From: Phyllostachys edulis
Lineage: Eukaryota; Streptophyta; Magnoliopsida; Poales; Poaceae
Assembly (NCBI GenBank): GCA_036346405.1
Contig: CM070546.1
Location: forward strand, 103,360,826-103,424,825
Direction: 5' to 3'
DNA: 64,000 bases
The translations under genes were made by a program, and so were the position numbers. Positions 1-12,708 of this stretch are shown in pieces (the first letter of the stretch is position 1; each line of letters opens with the position of its first letter). The notes under the pieces were generated by a model. That model did no database searches, was not told the DNA's origin, and worked only from the letters and a program-made list of their open reading frames with translations.

Positions 1-83
1 GATATTAAATAAGGTCTGCCCGATACAACTTCATCGGAAGAAAGTGTTCACATGACCTGCTCATTTAAAGTTCGGGGGCTAGC

Positions 84-785
84 TGACGAGGATTAAAACT
101 TCTATGTATTATTTTAATACATAAAAGACCATACGTCTTCATGGTCGTAACTCCTAAGGCTAACGACCTCACTGGTCATAAGGATTCCAAAGGTTACATA
201 ATGGGTACCCTAGTCGGACAAGGTCCTGTGCCTATTCTCCGACCAGGTAACTGCTCGGAAGAGCTACGAACTGGTATCTTAACCGTGTGATGAATGGAAC
301 ACATGCTGCATATTCCAAACCACGCGAAGTTACATAGTCCTGAGACACTGACAACAATCACCATATGGTTGAGTATCTCATAGACACTTAACCGCAAAGT
401 AGTTGACACATTATCAACTGACGCCTTGCTCCGACCAGTCACGACGCTTCACCAGGGACACCTTCTCCATGAGTAACTGCCATCTCTTCGAAAGTTATTT
501 AAGGGTGAAGCGCAGAAGACAATAGGGTGAATCTGAAAGACAAGCAAGATAGCAACATCATATTAGAGCAACGCAATCAGCGTTGGATTCGTGCTTTAAG
601 TCTGATTGATTAGCATAGTAGGTGTGAGATTTCAGTGTTATTAGGATTAGTCCCCATCCGGGTTGTAAGCACCCCTTGTTAATCCAGTTCATGTCAATAA
701 AGAGCAGCACCATTAACTCCCATGATATATCGCATCATTTTCCTCTTTTATTTTATAAGATCGGCGACTCGATCGTCGACAATCA
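84..785 (+). mobile_element. 3' LTR of a gypsy-type retrotransposon whose body lies left of the window
   Basis: A purine-rich tract at about 70-83 (ttcgggggctagc) looks like a polypurine tract. It is followed at 84 by TGACGAGG, the expected start of an LTR. The same arrangement recurs at 11770-11783, where an almost identical tract precedes TGACGAGA, so the two LTRs belong to related elements. A TATA-like tatttaagg lies near 497-505. The right end is placed at the CA near 785 (cgtcgacaatca) by analogy with the second copy and could be off by tens of bases. The internal region is outside the window, so its coding content is unknown. Confidence 0.55.
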
Positions 786-786
786 C

Positions 787-2698
787 TTACTCTAGCTGTT
801 TCCGCTCAGCCAGCCAATGGTGAAGTAGCAAGCGCCAAGAAACATACTAACTAATCCAGTTACATTTTCAGGCCAAATCAGAATGAAACTGATGTGCTTG
901 TGGGGATGGAGCCATGGTCCTGAAATGCTTGGAATTGGATATTTGTAGTCCTCACCAACTTCTGATTTCGTTGTTAAAGTATTATTTGTATGTCAAGTGA
1001 TCTTTTATATTACAGCATGATATTGCTGTAGTGTTTGGATGGAAACTTGTGATTTATGTACTTTATCCATGGTCAGCATTTACCGGGCTTATTTATGGTC
1101 GTAGGATGACATTTGGAAATGATTACAGTGTCTTTTGTAATGCTGAATGCAAGGTGGTTTTGACTTATGTCATGTTTCAAATTTTGCTTCATTGTTGTCG
1201 AAATGGTCATGTGTTATCTCAAACATACAGAGATAATCTTGTTGGGCTCTGTTTGATTAGGATTCATGTTAGCTTATTTGTACTTTGGATTTTTTTTTAA
1301 CATTTTAGTATAGGTCAATCTTACTGTTCTTGTAAAATGCAAGTCATCTATGTACTCAGTGGTTCCAACTTCCAATGAAGTGCACTATTGTTTGTTTCTA
1401 GATGGAAAAACGATGAGCTATTCTTCATAAAACTTTCAGAACTAGAAATTTGTAGCTAAACAGATTTGTGCTATGTAATATTCTCAACTCTGCATTTACA
1501 TAAGCAAGTTTCAGTAACTGAATGTACATCTCTTAATTCTTTTTTGTTGCATGAGAACCTGTATCAAGAGACCTACTAGTGATTCATTTCAATAAGGGAA
1601 ATATATATAGAACAAATTATTTCAGTACACTAGTGGTAGAAAAATGACAGTAATGGGCTATTTTCATTTAACAATAATTTGGAAATTGTTTCTCATTCTC
1701 ACTTATGCTTGTAGACAACAACAATTTGGAAACCTGATACTATACAAGCAAACAGAAAAAACAATAGTGCACTTTGGCATTTCTCATCTCAGTCAGAACT
1801 ACACAAGCAAACACTACTACTACATTCACATTGTCCTGAGAATACCACATTCTGATAACCAATAAAGTGAATACGTTCACTCAGTTTTAACTCACTACAA
1901 CAAGAAAAGATGGTAAATCTTTGCTTGTACCAAATGCTAATTAATCCATGATTAATCTGAGACAGGCCTCCTTCAACATGTTATGTTGCTGCTTCTTTCA
2001 CAAAATTCAGACAAATTCATGGCTACAACCAAATGTCGTACATACTTCTGCACAAAAGGAACCATGAAAAACATCTTAATTAGCATAGGGAATTGAGGCA
2101 AACATGATGCACATGTTCACAAATTTCAGAACTCCAGGAAAAATTTAGAGGAAGGCACCATACGTGACTACAACGACAGTGTTGGATCGCATTCGCCTAG
2201 CCAACAGAGCACTAGACGGTGGCGGTGGTGCGAGGCTAGTCTGCGGCTCCTCCACACAGGTGGCAGCCGCTAGCCGAGGCCCAAGAGCAGGTCAGGAGCA
2301 GGGAAGGAGGGCAGCGCCAGGGGCCAGGGAGGACCCCAGCCAGGAGGAGGAAGGAGGGTCGGCCGGGGGCCAGGGAGGAGCGCAGCTGGGAGGAGGAAGG
2401 AGGGCGGCGCCAAGGGCTAGGGAGGGTGCTGGAGGTCGGCGGCGATGGTTGAAGCTCAAGAGGGAGGCGATGGGTCAGAGGATAGGAATGAATTGAGAGA
2501 GAGAGAGGGTGCAGGGGTAAGGTCCGGAGGATTTTTTCGTGAAAACAATTGGACGCCCTGGGGGGTTATCACAAAACTGCATAAGTGGCTGGGGCTTACC
2601 ACCCACCTTGATCTGAGCCTTTTGGGCTAGATCCGACGCTCCTGGTTGGCATTAGCACCTTAGCACCCAATTACCCATTAGCACTAGAGATATGTTGC

Positions 2699-2700
<2 letters not shown>
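787..2700. other. No gene recognised; AT-rich stretch with a GC-rich patch
   Basis: From 787 to about 2150 the sequence is AT-rich with short ORFs only and no domain I recognise. From about 2160 to 2640 it is GC-rich and purine-biased on the plus strand (repeated ggaggaaggagg). This resembles the GC-rich 5' blocks of several TEs in this window. The ORFs in that patch are low-complexity (Gly, Arg, Ala, Glu) and are not supported as genes. No terminal repeats or TSD were found, so a TE origin is only suspected. Confidence 0.4.

Positions 2701-2701
<1 letters not shown>

Positions 2702-2736
<35 letters not shown>
2702..2736. repeat. (CA)n microsatellite
   Basis: An uninterrupted run of CA dinucleotides of about 34 bases. 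Confidence 0.9.
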
Positions 2737-2737
<1 letters not shown>

Positions 2738-5014
2738 CCATCATGTACGTAAGCTTTTATCTATTATAATGCAATAGCTAGTATGTATTGTGCATGTAAA
2801 TGATTGGATGCAATATATGCATGTCAGACCCCAAATTTTGAAATTTGGGACCTTTTGTGTTCACAACACTAGTCCCTAGATCAGTAGCTAGTGTCCACAG
2901 TTACATCATTAAATATCAATCACATATCATGAATATGTAAAGATATTGTGTAATAATAAACAAATCATAAATATACCTTACGACTTTTGACTTGCAGAAT
3001 GGCCGGACATGCCAAATACCTTTCAAAGAACAACAACGGAAGCAGAATAAAAAAATACTCCACGTGGAACCCTCACGATATACCCACAGACAATCGATTG
3101 GGGCCCACGACCTAGTCCTTGGCCTTCTTGTCTTTCAATTTTGAACAACGCGCATAAGTGTCCACATAGCCTTCTTTTCTTATACTTACTGAATAATAAT
3201 ATTGAGCGAGTATGAGTACACAGCCGTACTCGCGAGCCAACACACATAATGCAATTATATAATATGATAGGCTGAACAAAGGGAGGCTTGAGGTTATTTT
3301 ATTTGTATAAAGCCAATGTTGAAATAGGTTAAGTAGCAAGAAAATCCTGAGACCTAGAATTTTGACTAAGCCAAGTTTTGATGAAATCCAGTGTTTTTGT
3401 ATAATAGTAGCGAATGTTCCATCTACCTCTAGTGGAGAATAGTAACCCAAGGTTCCATCCATTCACAAATAGATATCAGTTCTATTCACCTTATGCTATA
3501 TCATTTTCCAGAGTTGCATCCACCCGGCGATCCCAAGGTTGCAACCACCCAGCAATTTTGGTCAGACTACCCCTTAAATTCCGGGCTGAGTGCCTCTGGT
3601 GACTCTCTGGTTGCACCACCCAGCGAAACTTAGGCGGCACCCTTGGCGAAACTTAGGTTGCAATCCCCCTAACTCCCGCAGGCTGGACCACACTCGAATC
3701 CCAGGCGGCCAAACCCTCGAATCCCGCGGCTGCATGCACCCAATACTTTCCACTGGCTCTAATCAGGACAACTCAAATCCTTGGTTTCCAGCCCGACTTT
3801 TCATATCTCATCTACAAATCATTTTGTAAAACTTAAAATCTAATCAAGCAAGTTCTCGACATCGCCCAAGACCGTGGGCATGGCTATTCAGACAGTTTTA
3901 ATTATACTCTGTAGAGGTCACACATCTTTACCCACAAGAACCGATTATCTTATAATTTCATCACGCTGCTGTGGGCGTGGGGCCGAAGAAAATCTTCCCA
4001 ATGCCTTTACAATGCCCCCACCCCAATGCGACCCCACCCGTTAAGGTTTCGCTACCGAAGGTGATAACCCCAGAGGTCCCCTCCCACGCCGTAGTGGTTT
4101 TCCTGTGCCTTATAGCCACGCCACCCTGCAGTTGGTTTTCCTGTGACTATAACCACGCCGCTTTCACGGGATGATGAAGTAACGCTGAGGCGAAGCAAAT
4201 TAGTGAGCCAGGTCCTACACATGATAGACTTGTGGTTGCACTGCTAGTACACAAGAGGTCTTCACAAGAACCAACCTTAATTGACTTGGCGATTCTTCCC
4301 CAAACCCATTCTGGCATACTACCTTACACATCCACCACTCTTTCTACACACCCAAGTCTAAAAATAGTTTTCAGTTTTTCTCTTTTGAAATCTCTTTCTA
4401 TTTTCAACTTACCAGCTAGGCTCCAACCTCGACTGCCTAAATCTAGTTTTGAGTTTTGAAAGTTGTCGAGGCAAATCATTGCCCACATATCAATATATCT
4501 AAGCAAGACTAAGTATGACACTTGGATACAGACTTATTAACTAGTATGTATACCATTAGTTCTAGGGTGACAAAGGATAGTGTCCAAGTTCAAGGATGGG
4601 AAGGTTATACTCAATTATCATTAAGGTATTAACTATGAGCTAGTCCAACATAGTTGTATAAATCGTAGTAATGCAATTTCGTAATTTAAAACAATATAAA
4701 TGCATTTCAAAAGTAGGTGCAACATGATCAAAGTGTTGACTCACCTTGCTCAATGTTTTGATAACCGTCTTGCTCGATGTTCTGATAATCTTGGTCTTGT
4801 TCTTGTTTTGTCTCGGACTGCTGCTCCGTCATGGCTTCAGATTCTAACTACGCATAATACGATTGAACCCAAGAACGTCTGAAAGCATCCAAATGAAATC
4901 CCATAAATCCAAAGACATTCAAACCAAATGAAACACTTCAAATGAAAGCAAACATAGCTAAAAACACATTGAAAGAATGAAATATTCATAATGAAACTAA
5001 ACCTACTTAGTGGA

Positions 5015-5185
5015 GTTGATGAAGGAAATACTTTAGACGAAGTACATCCAAAGGAAGTTAATGAAGGAAAATACTTACTTCAGACGAAGTATATCTAAAG
5101 GAAGTTGGTGAAGGAAATACTTCAGATGGAATGAAGTACATCCAATGATATTTGGAATGAAGGAAATACTTTAGACTAAAGTAGA
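5015..5185. repeat. Four degenerate ~45-bp tandem units inside copy A
   Basis: Units beginning near 5015, 5056, 5104 and 5151 share the pattern (g)tt.atgaaggaaatactt..agacgaagta.atccaaaggaag, with small insertions. They lie in the non-coding part of the long TGT...ACA element and have no evident coding role. Confidence 0.7.
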
Positions 5186-6749
5186 TAAATCCAAACTCTA
5201 TTCGTTTGGTCTAGTGGTGGGGTTTTGGGTTGACAATCAGACTCAAGGTTAGGTAACCGTCTGATCAGGAGTGAAGGCGAGAGGGATCGGGCTCTCAGAA
5301 AGTCCGCTGGTGCAAGGAGTTAGGACTCCAACGAAAGGGAGAGAATATTCATAGGAATATTCCTTATAGGTTACCAAGATGGGAGTGACCCCTTGCTAGA
5401 TAGGATCCTTTAATTCACCTTCAGATCACGAATTGTCCTTCTACCAGGAGCAGATAGCGATGGATGATAGTTGGTTCATCTAGTTATTACTTCCTGTTTA
5501 TCGAGGAAGTTCCATGATAGTTAGGTGAGACCAATGCATAGGTTCAGGGTTTGCATAGGGTAAACATAAGTCTCACTGACACGTGGAGTCTAGTTCACTT
5601 AATGATTTCTTTTATTATTTTATATTTATCAAGGAAGTTCCATGAGCCTTAACTGAAATTTTCAAGCATTGGCTAGACATCAATCTTACATCTTTAGTGG
5701 TGTCTGCGGGTTTGGCTTTCATCTGTGAGGTGATCTTTACTTAGTCTCATTACTTGCGTGGCTTGGCATGCACTAAAGTAACCTATCACACTAGGTTGAT
5801 CATTAGCTTCAGCATCTGCTAAAGACTACTTCTAGTTAAGTAGATAATTACAGTACAATGCCTATGGGCTCTTACATACTAGTCCTTATATATCGACCAA
5901 CCATATCACCTTGATTACTAGTATGAAGCTAGGTCGTAGCTACCGCCACCCTTCACAGGTACCTAATATAACGATTATGCCTAACTTAACCACGATCTTA
6001 ATAACTAACTACACATTATTGTTAATCTGATAAGGGGTCCACATGTCGTTGACATACTATCGCCATCATCTTCCATTAACCTTAATTTGTTAAACTAATT
6101 GTGAGGGTTAGCTATACCCTAAGCGTTATGGTCTATTGGTCATCTGGGCACTTACTAGTTAAATTACATAAAAATGCTATTTCTAATTGAAGGTGTGATC
6201 CACTGTCATTGATCTTTATTTGTTACCATCCTTACACGAAAGCTCATTGATTAACTTCATCAACTATGATTGTTTCTACTTTAATAAAGGCCTAGGGCTT
6301 ACATGTCATGGGGTAATTATATTTTAATATAATTCTTAAATAGGTTTACTCTTTTAAGTGAGATGTTATGACCATACTAGTTATATAGTTAGCCTTTACT
6401 TCCTTGATTTTCCCTCAATTAAATTTGTACCCTAGAGGACGATAGTTCACTGAACATTTGTAGGTGACATTTAAAGTCCTAAATCAACCATTTGATCATC
6501 CCATTATTATTATTATTTATAATGGACTAGGGCCTACTATCATTGAGTCAACTTTTGATATATAGTTCCTACTTACCTAAACCAACCACCTTAGATTAAA
6601 CACAAGCTAACTTATTAAATCATGCTACTGCTAATTCCCTTACTCATCAACTAATCACTTAGCTAACTTTAATCCTGGTTTTAGTACTAACTGGTCTCAA
6701 AATCACCTTCTTAACATAGTGGGCCCACATGTCATTCATGCATACATAC

Positions 6750-8110
6750 AGGGAGAGTGAGAGAGCGAGCTACAGGGGGGTTCTATGTATCAAACCGAAG
6801 CAAAGGGGGGCGAAGGTGGCTCGGGCGGTGTTCAACACAGGCGAGGGGGGCTACGGCGGCAGGAGGTGAGGGGCAAAATGGAACCGGGGAGAGGAGGCGA
6901 TCTCGTGGGTGGTGGCGGTGCAACCGGGGGTGGATGCTAGCGGTCGGGCGGTGGAGATATGCGGCGACGACGGCACGACAACCATGGCAGCGACGGTGGA
7001 GTGGGGGGAGGGAGGAAGATAGGGGGAGCACGAGCACCGACAAGGTAATGGGATCTCACCGGTGTGGTTGGCAGTAGTGGGGAGGGGCCAGGGTGGCCTA
7101 GCGACGGAAGCCCGAGGCGGCACAGCTGGCTCGTCATGGCGGAGGCGCCGGAATAGAAGATAGCAGATGTGGGTGGTGGGTGGAGGTCAGAGAAGGTGAG
7201 GAGGGGCTCTAGTGGGGAGGAATTGAAGCAGGACTCACTAGGTAGTAATCAGCAGCGGTAGGGCAGGTTTTGGCCGAAACTGGGGAAGAAGATGGCGCAA
7301 CGAGGCTACCGACGAGGAAGGGCCAAATTGACGGAGGGAAAAAGTTTTGTTGAAGCCCGGAACACGACATGACGCAGATAGGATGGTGAGAACTACTCCG
7401 GATTGACGAGGAGCGGTGTGGTGGGGGTGGCAGCTCTATCGGGCGGTGTGCACTGGTCAGGTGGATGATGATGTCCTTGGCGCCTTAGTTGTGAAGAAGG
7501 GAGAGGGTTGTGGGAGCGAGGATGTGGCTACCGAGATGGTGGTGATGCGCACGACGGCCCCCTGTCGGAGCTCGCCAGAGCGGCTCAGCGATGCGGTGGT
7601 GGAAATAGAGAGCTTCAAGCTCTATGTTCTATGGTGCTCAGTGGGGAGCTAGGAAAGGTAGAGAGGAGGCCACAAGAGGTGAGGGGGGAAGGGGCGCACC
7701 AGACTGCGGCTTAAGTAGGGGAGGCGAGCGTGTCACTGTGAACGTGAGCATCGTGCGAAACAACGGGAGCAGGTGGTGCACTGGCAGCATGGCTCCAGCG
7801 TTGGCTACGGGATGGAAGCAGGTGAGGGGCGCTGTGGTGACGGCATGGCGAGGCGACAGGAGCAGGTGGCTAGCGTTGCACCAGTCGTGTAGTTGGGCGG
7901 TGAGGTACGAGGCACAGTCAGGAGAAGGAGCAAAGGAAGGAGAAAGAAGGAGGGAGGAAGAAAGGGCTCCTATAGGTTGGCCGGTGAGGAAAAGGAGAAA
8001 AGAAAAGAAAAAGGAAAAGAAAGAGGAAAGAAAAGAGAAAAAGAAAAGAAAAGGAAAAACGAAAAGGGAGAAGTCGGGCGGAGCCAGGTGGTTTCGGCCT
8101 AGGCCGAACT
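6750..8110. other. GC- and purine-rich block of copy A without a supported gene
   Basis: This stretch gives overlapping ORFs on both strands, but all are low-complexity. The longest (7638-8195 and 7624-8115) owe their length to a run of aaag/gaaa repeats around 7920-8080. The related elements B and C carry a comparable compositional block. It is best read as part of the repeat unit and not as a gene. Confidence 0.6.
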
Positions 8111-8303
8111 TTTGAGATTTCAATTTATTTTCTTTTCCTTTTCTTTTTAAACTTGGTTTGAATTCAATTTTCTGTTTTTGGGGTTGAGGTTTCAATTAAT
8201 AACTAAAAATTTTGAACATCGATGAAGCGTAACAAAAAATATTAAAAATCTCATATTTTTAAACACTTTCAAATGCTCAGAATTTTTGGGATGTTACAAT
8301 GCA

Positions 8304-11300
8304 CTAGCTAGTGTATATAGTGAAAAATGGTCAACTAGGTCCACTGTATCACATATTGACGAGGATTTTTTACCAGATCAACCTTTTTGGTCAAAGTCAG
8401 AGTTCCTATCAAAGGAGGCCCACTTAAACATAAACCCACTATATTACGGTTATGAACTTGCAACCAGTTTATAAAGAAGTCTGAAATCCCTTTTATCACG
8501 GATGACCAGCTATGAATATCGTCTGACCAGCTATACGGCTTTGGACAGTTACCGACCACCTAACTGGTTATTTTAAGCGAAATACTTACTGTTTATTTCA
8601 TTCTATAGCTCTCAAGCTGCAGAATTTGCCTCCTGAAGTTCTTCAGCAGGTCTTCTTTTTCATCCATTAGCCTCTGTGCCTCGGCTTTTTCATAGTCGAG
8701 TACATCGGCCAATGTTCTTTCGTCGCTTTTAAACCTACAAAGGTTAAAGTAGACATGAGTACTGAATGATTGGTCGAAACAAAAAAGACTACTCGTAACA
8801 GCAACTTACCATCTCACTGCTTGTTTGCAGAGTTCGACCTTTTTCTTTCTCAACAATACCAGTTGCTTATGGTATTCACCAACAGTAGCAACTTGCTCAA
8901 GAGCTCTCTGGACAAAGAAATACAGTGAGAAAAAGGAAAAACCCAAATATATAAATATTTGGTATCGAGTACTTACATTGATTGCTAACCGAGCAAAATG
9001 GGCATACATCGTCTCGGAGTCCTCCAGTTTACACAACCCGTCGACTTTGTCCCACCATATTCTTTGAAGACGCTCGTCGTCAAAGATATGCCCCCTGTTT
9101 GGAATATCCTTAGGGTGTGGGACTCGGTCATGAGACCTAAACAAAGAGGACCCAACAGTCGGTGGTCGAAAGAAATCAGGGAAGAGGTCGAAAGAGTCTT
9201 CTACATCTTCTTCTTCGTTGTTGACAGAAGACGCGGCTCCACCTTGAGGACCCGAAGGAACATCCACCACAACCTCCTTCCCGGCACGTCGGTTAGAGCT
9301 CCCTGCTCCTACTTGACCAGCTGCTCCTGGTGATCATAGGACCAAGTCTCTTGTCTGATTATTGAGATCCTCAACAATCGACTCGATCGCTAGAGCGTCC
9401 TAGTCTTCCGCCGTCCTCGCCTCCTCCTCTACGACCACCGCAGCGGTCATGGCTCACTCGGCAGTAGTAACCTCCTTCATCACCACATCAGGGATAGTGG
9501 TAAAATCTTCAACCACCTCCACTGTTGTCTTTACATCTGTAGGAGAAACCAATACTCCTATGGCTGTAGACAAAACGACGGCGGGCCTCTCAACAGAAGC
9601 ATCCCCGGGGGCTGGAGAAGCAGGACTAAAACAACAAGAAAAGGGGAAGACATGTCAAATTGTGAAATTAAAAGGTAAATGCAATTTCTAATCTTTTAAT
9701 TTTACATACCCTGGCTTCTTGGATATGATCTTGAATCCAGAAGAAATCTTCCCCAAGGAAGACTTCTTCTTCTTCTCTTCTTCGGCCACCCTAATTTTTG
9801 TGACACCTTCAACCTCTGCAAAGCTTTCAGTGTCACGAGCTTGAGAGGTCAGGACTTCCTTGACCACGTCTGGTCGAATGTTTTGACGAAGAGTTGGGAC
9901 CTCTACTACCACATCTAGTCGTAGGTCTTGAGCGAGAGCTAGAGCTCCCTGAGCTACCTGCTCCTCTTGATGGTCAGAACTGGCTTCGACCACCTGAGGA
10001 TCAGCTCTCATCACGACCATAGGCTCTGCTGTTGCAGAGGTAGCCTTCACAAAAGATATAAAATTTTTCCAGTGCTCCTTTTCTATTTGCTTGACAAAGC
10101 CGTCAGAAGGAGAAACTAAAAATGTCTTGTTATCCTAAAAGAAGGGTACCTTGGTCTTGGGGGCTTTATGCTTACATTCTTCAACCACGCCCTTTTCTCT
10201 GCAACGATCATGTCTGCAAAGAACTGCCTGATGGGGGTGGTCGAAGGAAGGGTGGAACTCGAACTTCCATCCTTCTTCTTATTGGGAGCCTTCATAAGGC
10301 GACGCCTTTTGGTCAAAGGAACTCTGTTTTCCTTTGACTCATCTTTGACGGCCGTTAATTCGACCTCTTGGTTGCCTTGACGGTCTGTCATACCTACTTT
10401 ATGCAAAAGACAGAAAACAAATATTATCTTTAGGCGTTCTTTCTTTTCTTCTTCGGTTACAACCGCCAGGATTCGAGGAGCTCCTATTGTGGTTTTAGGA
10501 GCCTTCTCACAAATGAACTTGACTCGAGCGTCAATTTCCTTTTGTGAAAGATCCACGATTACGAAGATATAATCAACAATCATTCTCAAAATTAACAAAA
10601 AAAAAAGCTAAGTTGATTATTACTTTACCTCCTTCATAATCTCTGGTCGAGTTAGTAGTCCCCCAGTACTTTCACATGGGATGTACTCGATCCTTCAAGG
10701 GACTAATGCGGTGTGTGATAAAGTATATTACCACGTGCCATCCAGTCAGCCCCTCTTCCCTCAAATCCTTGATGGCTTAGATGTAGGGGTGATTCGATCG
10801 AGGTCGCTTGGAGCCGAGTTCCAAAATGAACTCTTCTTTGCGGGCTTCCCCGTGAAGAAAATGCTATCATCCTTGGACAAGGTCCAATAGAACCATATTT
10901 TCTTCCACCCTGGCCATGATGACCGGGTGAACATCTGAATGTACTCCCTCAATTTTTCATCGTGGAGCTTCAGACTGCGGCTGCCTACGATTCCACTGTT
11001 CTTGCCCATCCCATAGTAATACATGAAGAGATCCAAATTTGGAAGAATTCCCAGATAGGCTTCTCACAGGTAAACAAATACACTCAGCATTGTAATGGAA
11101 TTGGGAACCAAGTTCACCAATTCTACCCCAAAATGCTGGAGTACGATCATCAAAAAAGGGTGAACTGGTAGTCGAAAACCGCATTCACAGTATGCTTGGA
11201 ATACTGGAATGGTGTCCTTCTCACCCGAGGGCCAATGCTGACCCTCCGCGTTAGTCCACTTCACCAAAGCGCGCCTTGGAATCTTCTCTTCTACTATCAA

Positions 11301-11782
11301 AGTAGTCATCTTCTCGACACCCATCCGGATTTCTCTCACTTAGAAACGGTCTTGGCCATTTTCTTTTGGTGAGTTTGATTTGGATTTGGAAGAATTTGGG
11401 GGAAGGATTGCAGACTTGGTTGGCGGCGGAGAGAATGAGAGCTCAAGAATAGTTGAAGCAAATGGGGAAAGTAAAAAATCCTAAGTCACGCCTTTGGTAG
11501 CTTTTTATAACCGCGAGTCTGAGTTAAAGATCTTGGGAATTTAACAGTTACCACCCCTTTAGGAACCGCTCCCGATGGACAGATTTGTGAGAGTCAGTTT
11601 GTATTTTTTAATCTGTTCGTTTGGGGAAAACAATTCTGTCTTTTCAAGTCACATAAAATTACCTTCTTGACCAAGTCAATTTCTGGTCAAATGAAATACC
11701 AGTCGGAAAGACTCTGCTTCCGACCACCATTCTACGACCTCCTTTCCAAGTAAGTTATTTTCAGTTGAAGTTAGGGGCTAGA
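8304..11782 (+). mobile_element. Remaining internal region of an LTR element upstream of its 3' LTR
   Basis: The stretch between the right TSD of copy A and the polypurine tract at 11770-11782 contains the antisense Transposase_28-type pseudogene and no recognisable gag, protease, reverse transcriptase or integrase. The 5' part of the element appears to be missing. Sense orientation is inferred from the polypurine tract and LTR on the plus strand. Confidence 0.5.
8600..11359 (-). pseudogene. Transposase_28-type ('putative gypsy type transposon') ORF, decayed
   Basis: On the minus strand from an ATG at 11359, fragments read WPSGEKDTIPVF, then GFRLPVHPFLMIVLQHFGVE, VNLVPNSITMLSVFVYL, EAYLGILPNLDLFMYYYGM and WPGWKKIWFYW. 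This order is typical of the grass protein family called Transposase_28. A TGA at about 11064-11066 sits where a Cys codon is expected between VYL and EAYLG, and there is a frameshift right after the start. Lower-coordinate fragments (10598-10116, 10050-9688, 9270-8806) give Lys/Glu-rich and acidic linker sequence and a coiled-coil-like C-terminal part near 8615-8730, probably separated by introns. It is opposite in direction to the LTR that follows at 11783, as expected for antisense additional ORFs of some gypsy elements. The function in such elements is unknown. Confidence 0.7.
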
Positions 11783-12611
11783 TGACGAGAATCTAATAAT
11801 CCTCAATTAATTAAATTGTTTATCTGTAATTGTTATTATTGATAGCAATATCTTCATGTTATTTATAAGAATACCCCTGATCATTAATAAGGAAAAAGCT
11901 TATCCGAGTGGTCGTAAACCATTTTACGACCACCTTACATGGTTGTAAGTGCTTCGACAACTACCTAGTGGTCGTAAGATTTCCTATGACCACCTCATGA
12001 TCGTAAGTCTTACTACGATCACTTCATGGTCGTAAGCTTTACTACGATCAGATCAACTACGATCACCCTATAGTCAATAAAGCCTACAGACATATGTACC
12101 CAATCGACTAGGGATACTTATGTGTTCTGTTTAATACACACAATAGTTAATATGTGATATTATTGTTTGGAATAACTGCATGTATTAAGCCCCTGTCTCT
12201 AACAAAACTGCAAGGCGACGTGGGAGGATCAGTCTCTGATAATAACCGTCACAGAACGTGCGCATTTCATCAAACAGTGAGACGCCTCTTGGTACGGGAC
12301 AATTACCACCCCTTCACGCGTTATATAAGGAGTAAAGCCGATGGACAGAGGGGAGAAGAGGAGAGAAGAGAAATAACGACAACAAAGACACAATCAACAG
12401 ATATAAGTCATTAAGCTCTAGTTCTAGTGATTTCTTCCTTGTTGTAAAGCATAGTCAATACAGTAACACAGGAATATGGTTATTATTCTCTCAGAAGAAG
12501 GTCCGAACTTGTATAAAATCCCTATGTCTTTTTCTGTGTGGTTTAACTCAAGGAAAGTCCCCAGTATTCATTCATAAGACTGATACTAAACCATCGACAA
12601 TAGCGTCCTCA
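11783..12611 (+). mobile_element. 3' LTR related to the LTR at 84-785
   Basis: It begins TGACGAGA directly after a polypurine-like tract (ttaggggctaga) and resembles the LTR at the left edge. A TATA box (TATATAAG, 12322-12329) is followed by a GA-rich transcribed-looking stretch. The U3 part at 11900-12070 holds several short inverted copies of GTGGTCGTAA and TTACGACCAC. The right end is uncertain (near cctca at 12611) and no TSD could be verified because the 5' LTR is absent. Confidence 0.6.
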
Positions 12612-12673
12612 CATTATATTTCCGAGTAAGTTTGATATTATGAACCCTATGCTCTGATCATAGACACATATGA

Positions 12674-12708
12674 CTATATATATATATAGACACACACACA
12701 CACACACA
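12674..12708. repeat. (TA)n followed by (CA)n microsatellite
   Basis: About 15 bases of TA repeat run directly into about 20 bases of CA repeat. They abut the 3' terminus of the Helitron at 12709. Confidence 0.9.

Larger units (their letters stand above)
2822..8298 (+). mobile_element. Long TGT...ACA element (probable solo LTR or LARD-like gypsy unit), copy A
   Basis: The unit starts TGTCAGACC and ends GGGATGTTACA. It is flanked on both sides by ATGCA (2817-2821 and 8299-8303), a perfect 5-bp target-site duplication. Just inside the left end is a small palindrome (ccaaattttgaaatttgg). About 1.06 kb in lies ggcatggctattcagacag...ctctgtagagg...tttacccacaa, which is shared at a similar offset with two other elements in this window (near 33615 and 37309). 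The right third is GC- and purine-rich and then AT-rich. No gag-pol coding was recognised, and no second LTR is seen inside. I therefore read it as a solo LTR of a family with very long LTRs, or as a non-autonomous unit. Confidence 0.75.

Noticed and set aside
7624..8195. Long overlapping ORFs of 163 and 185 residues on both strands
   Set aside because: They coincide with an aaag/gaaa low-complexity run inside a TSD-bounded repeat element and show no domain.
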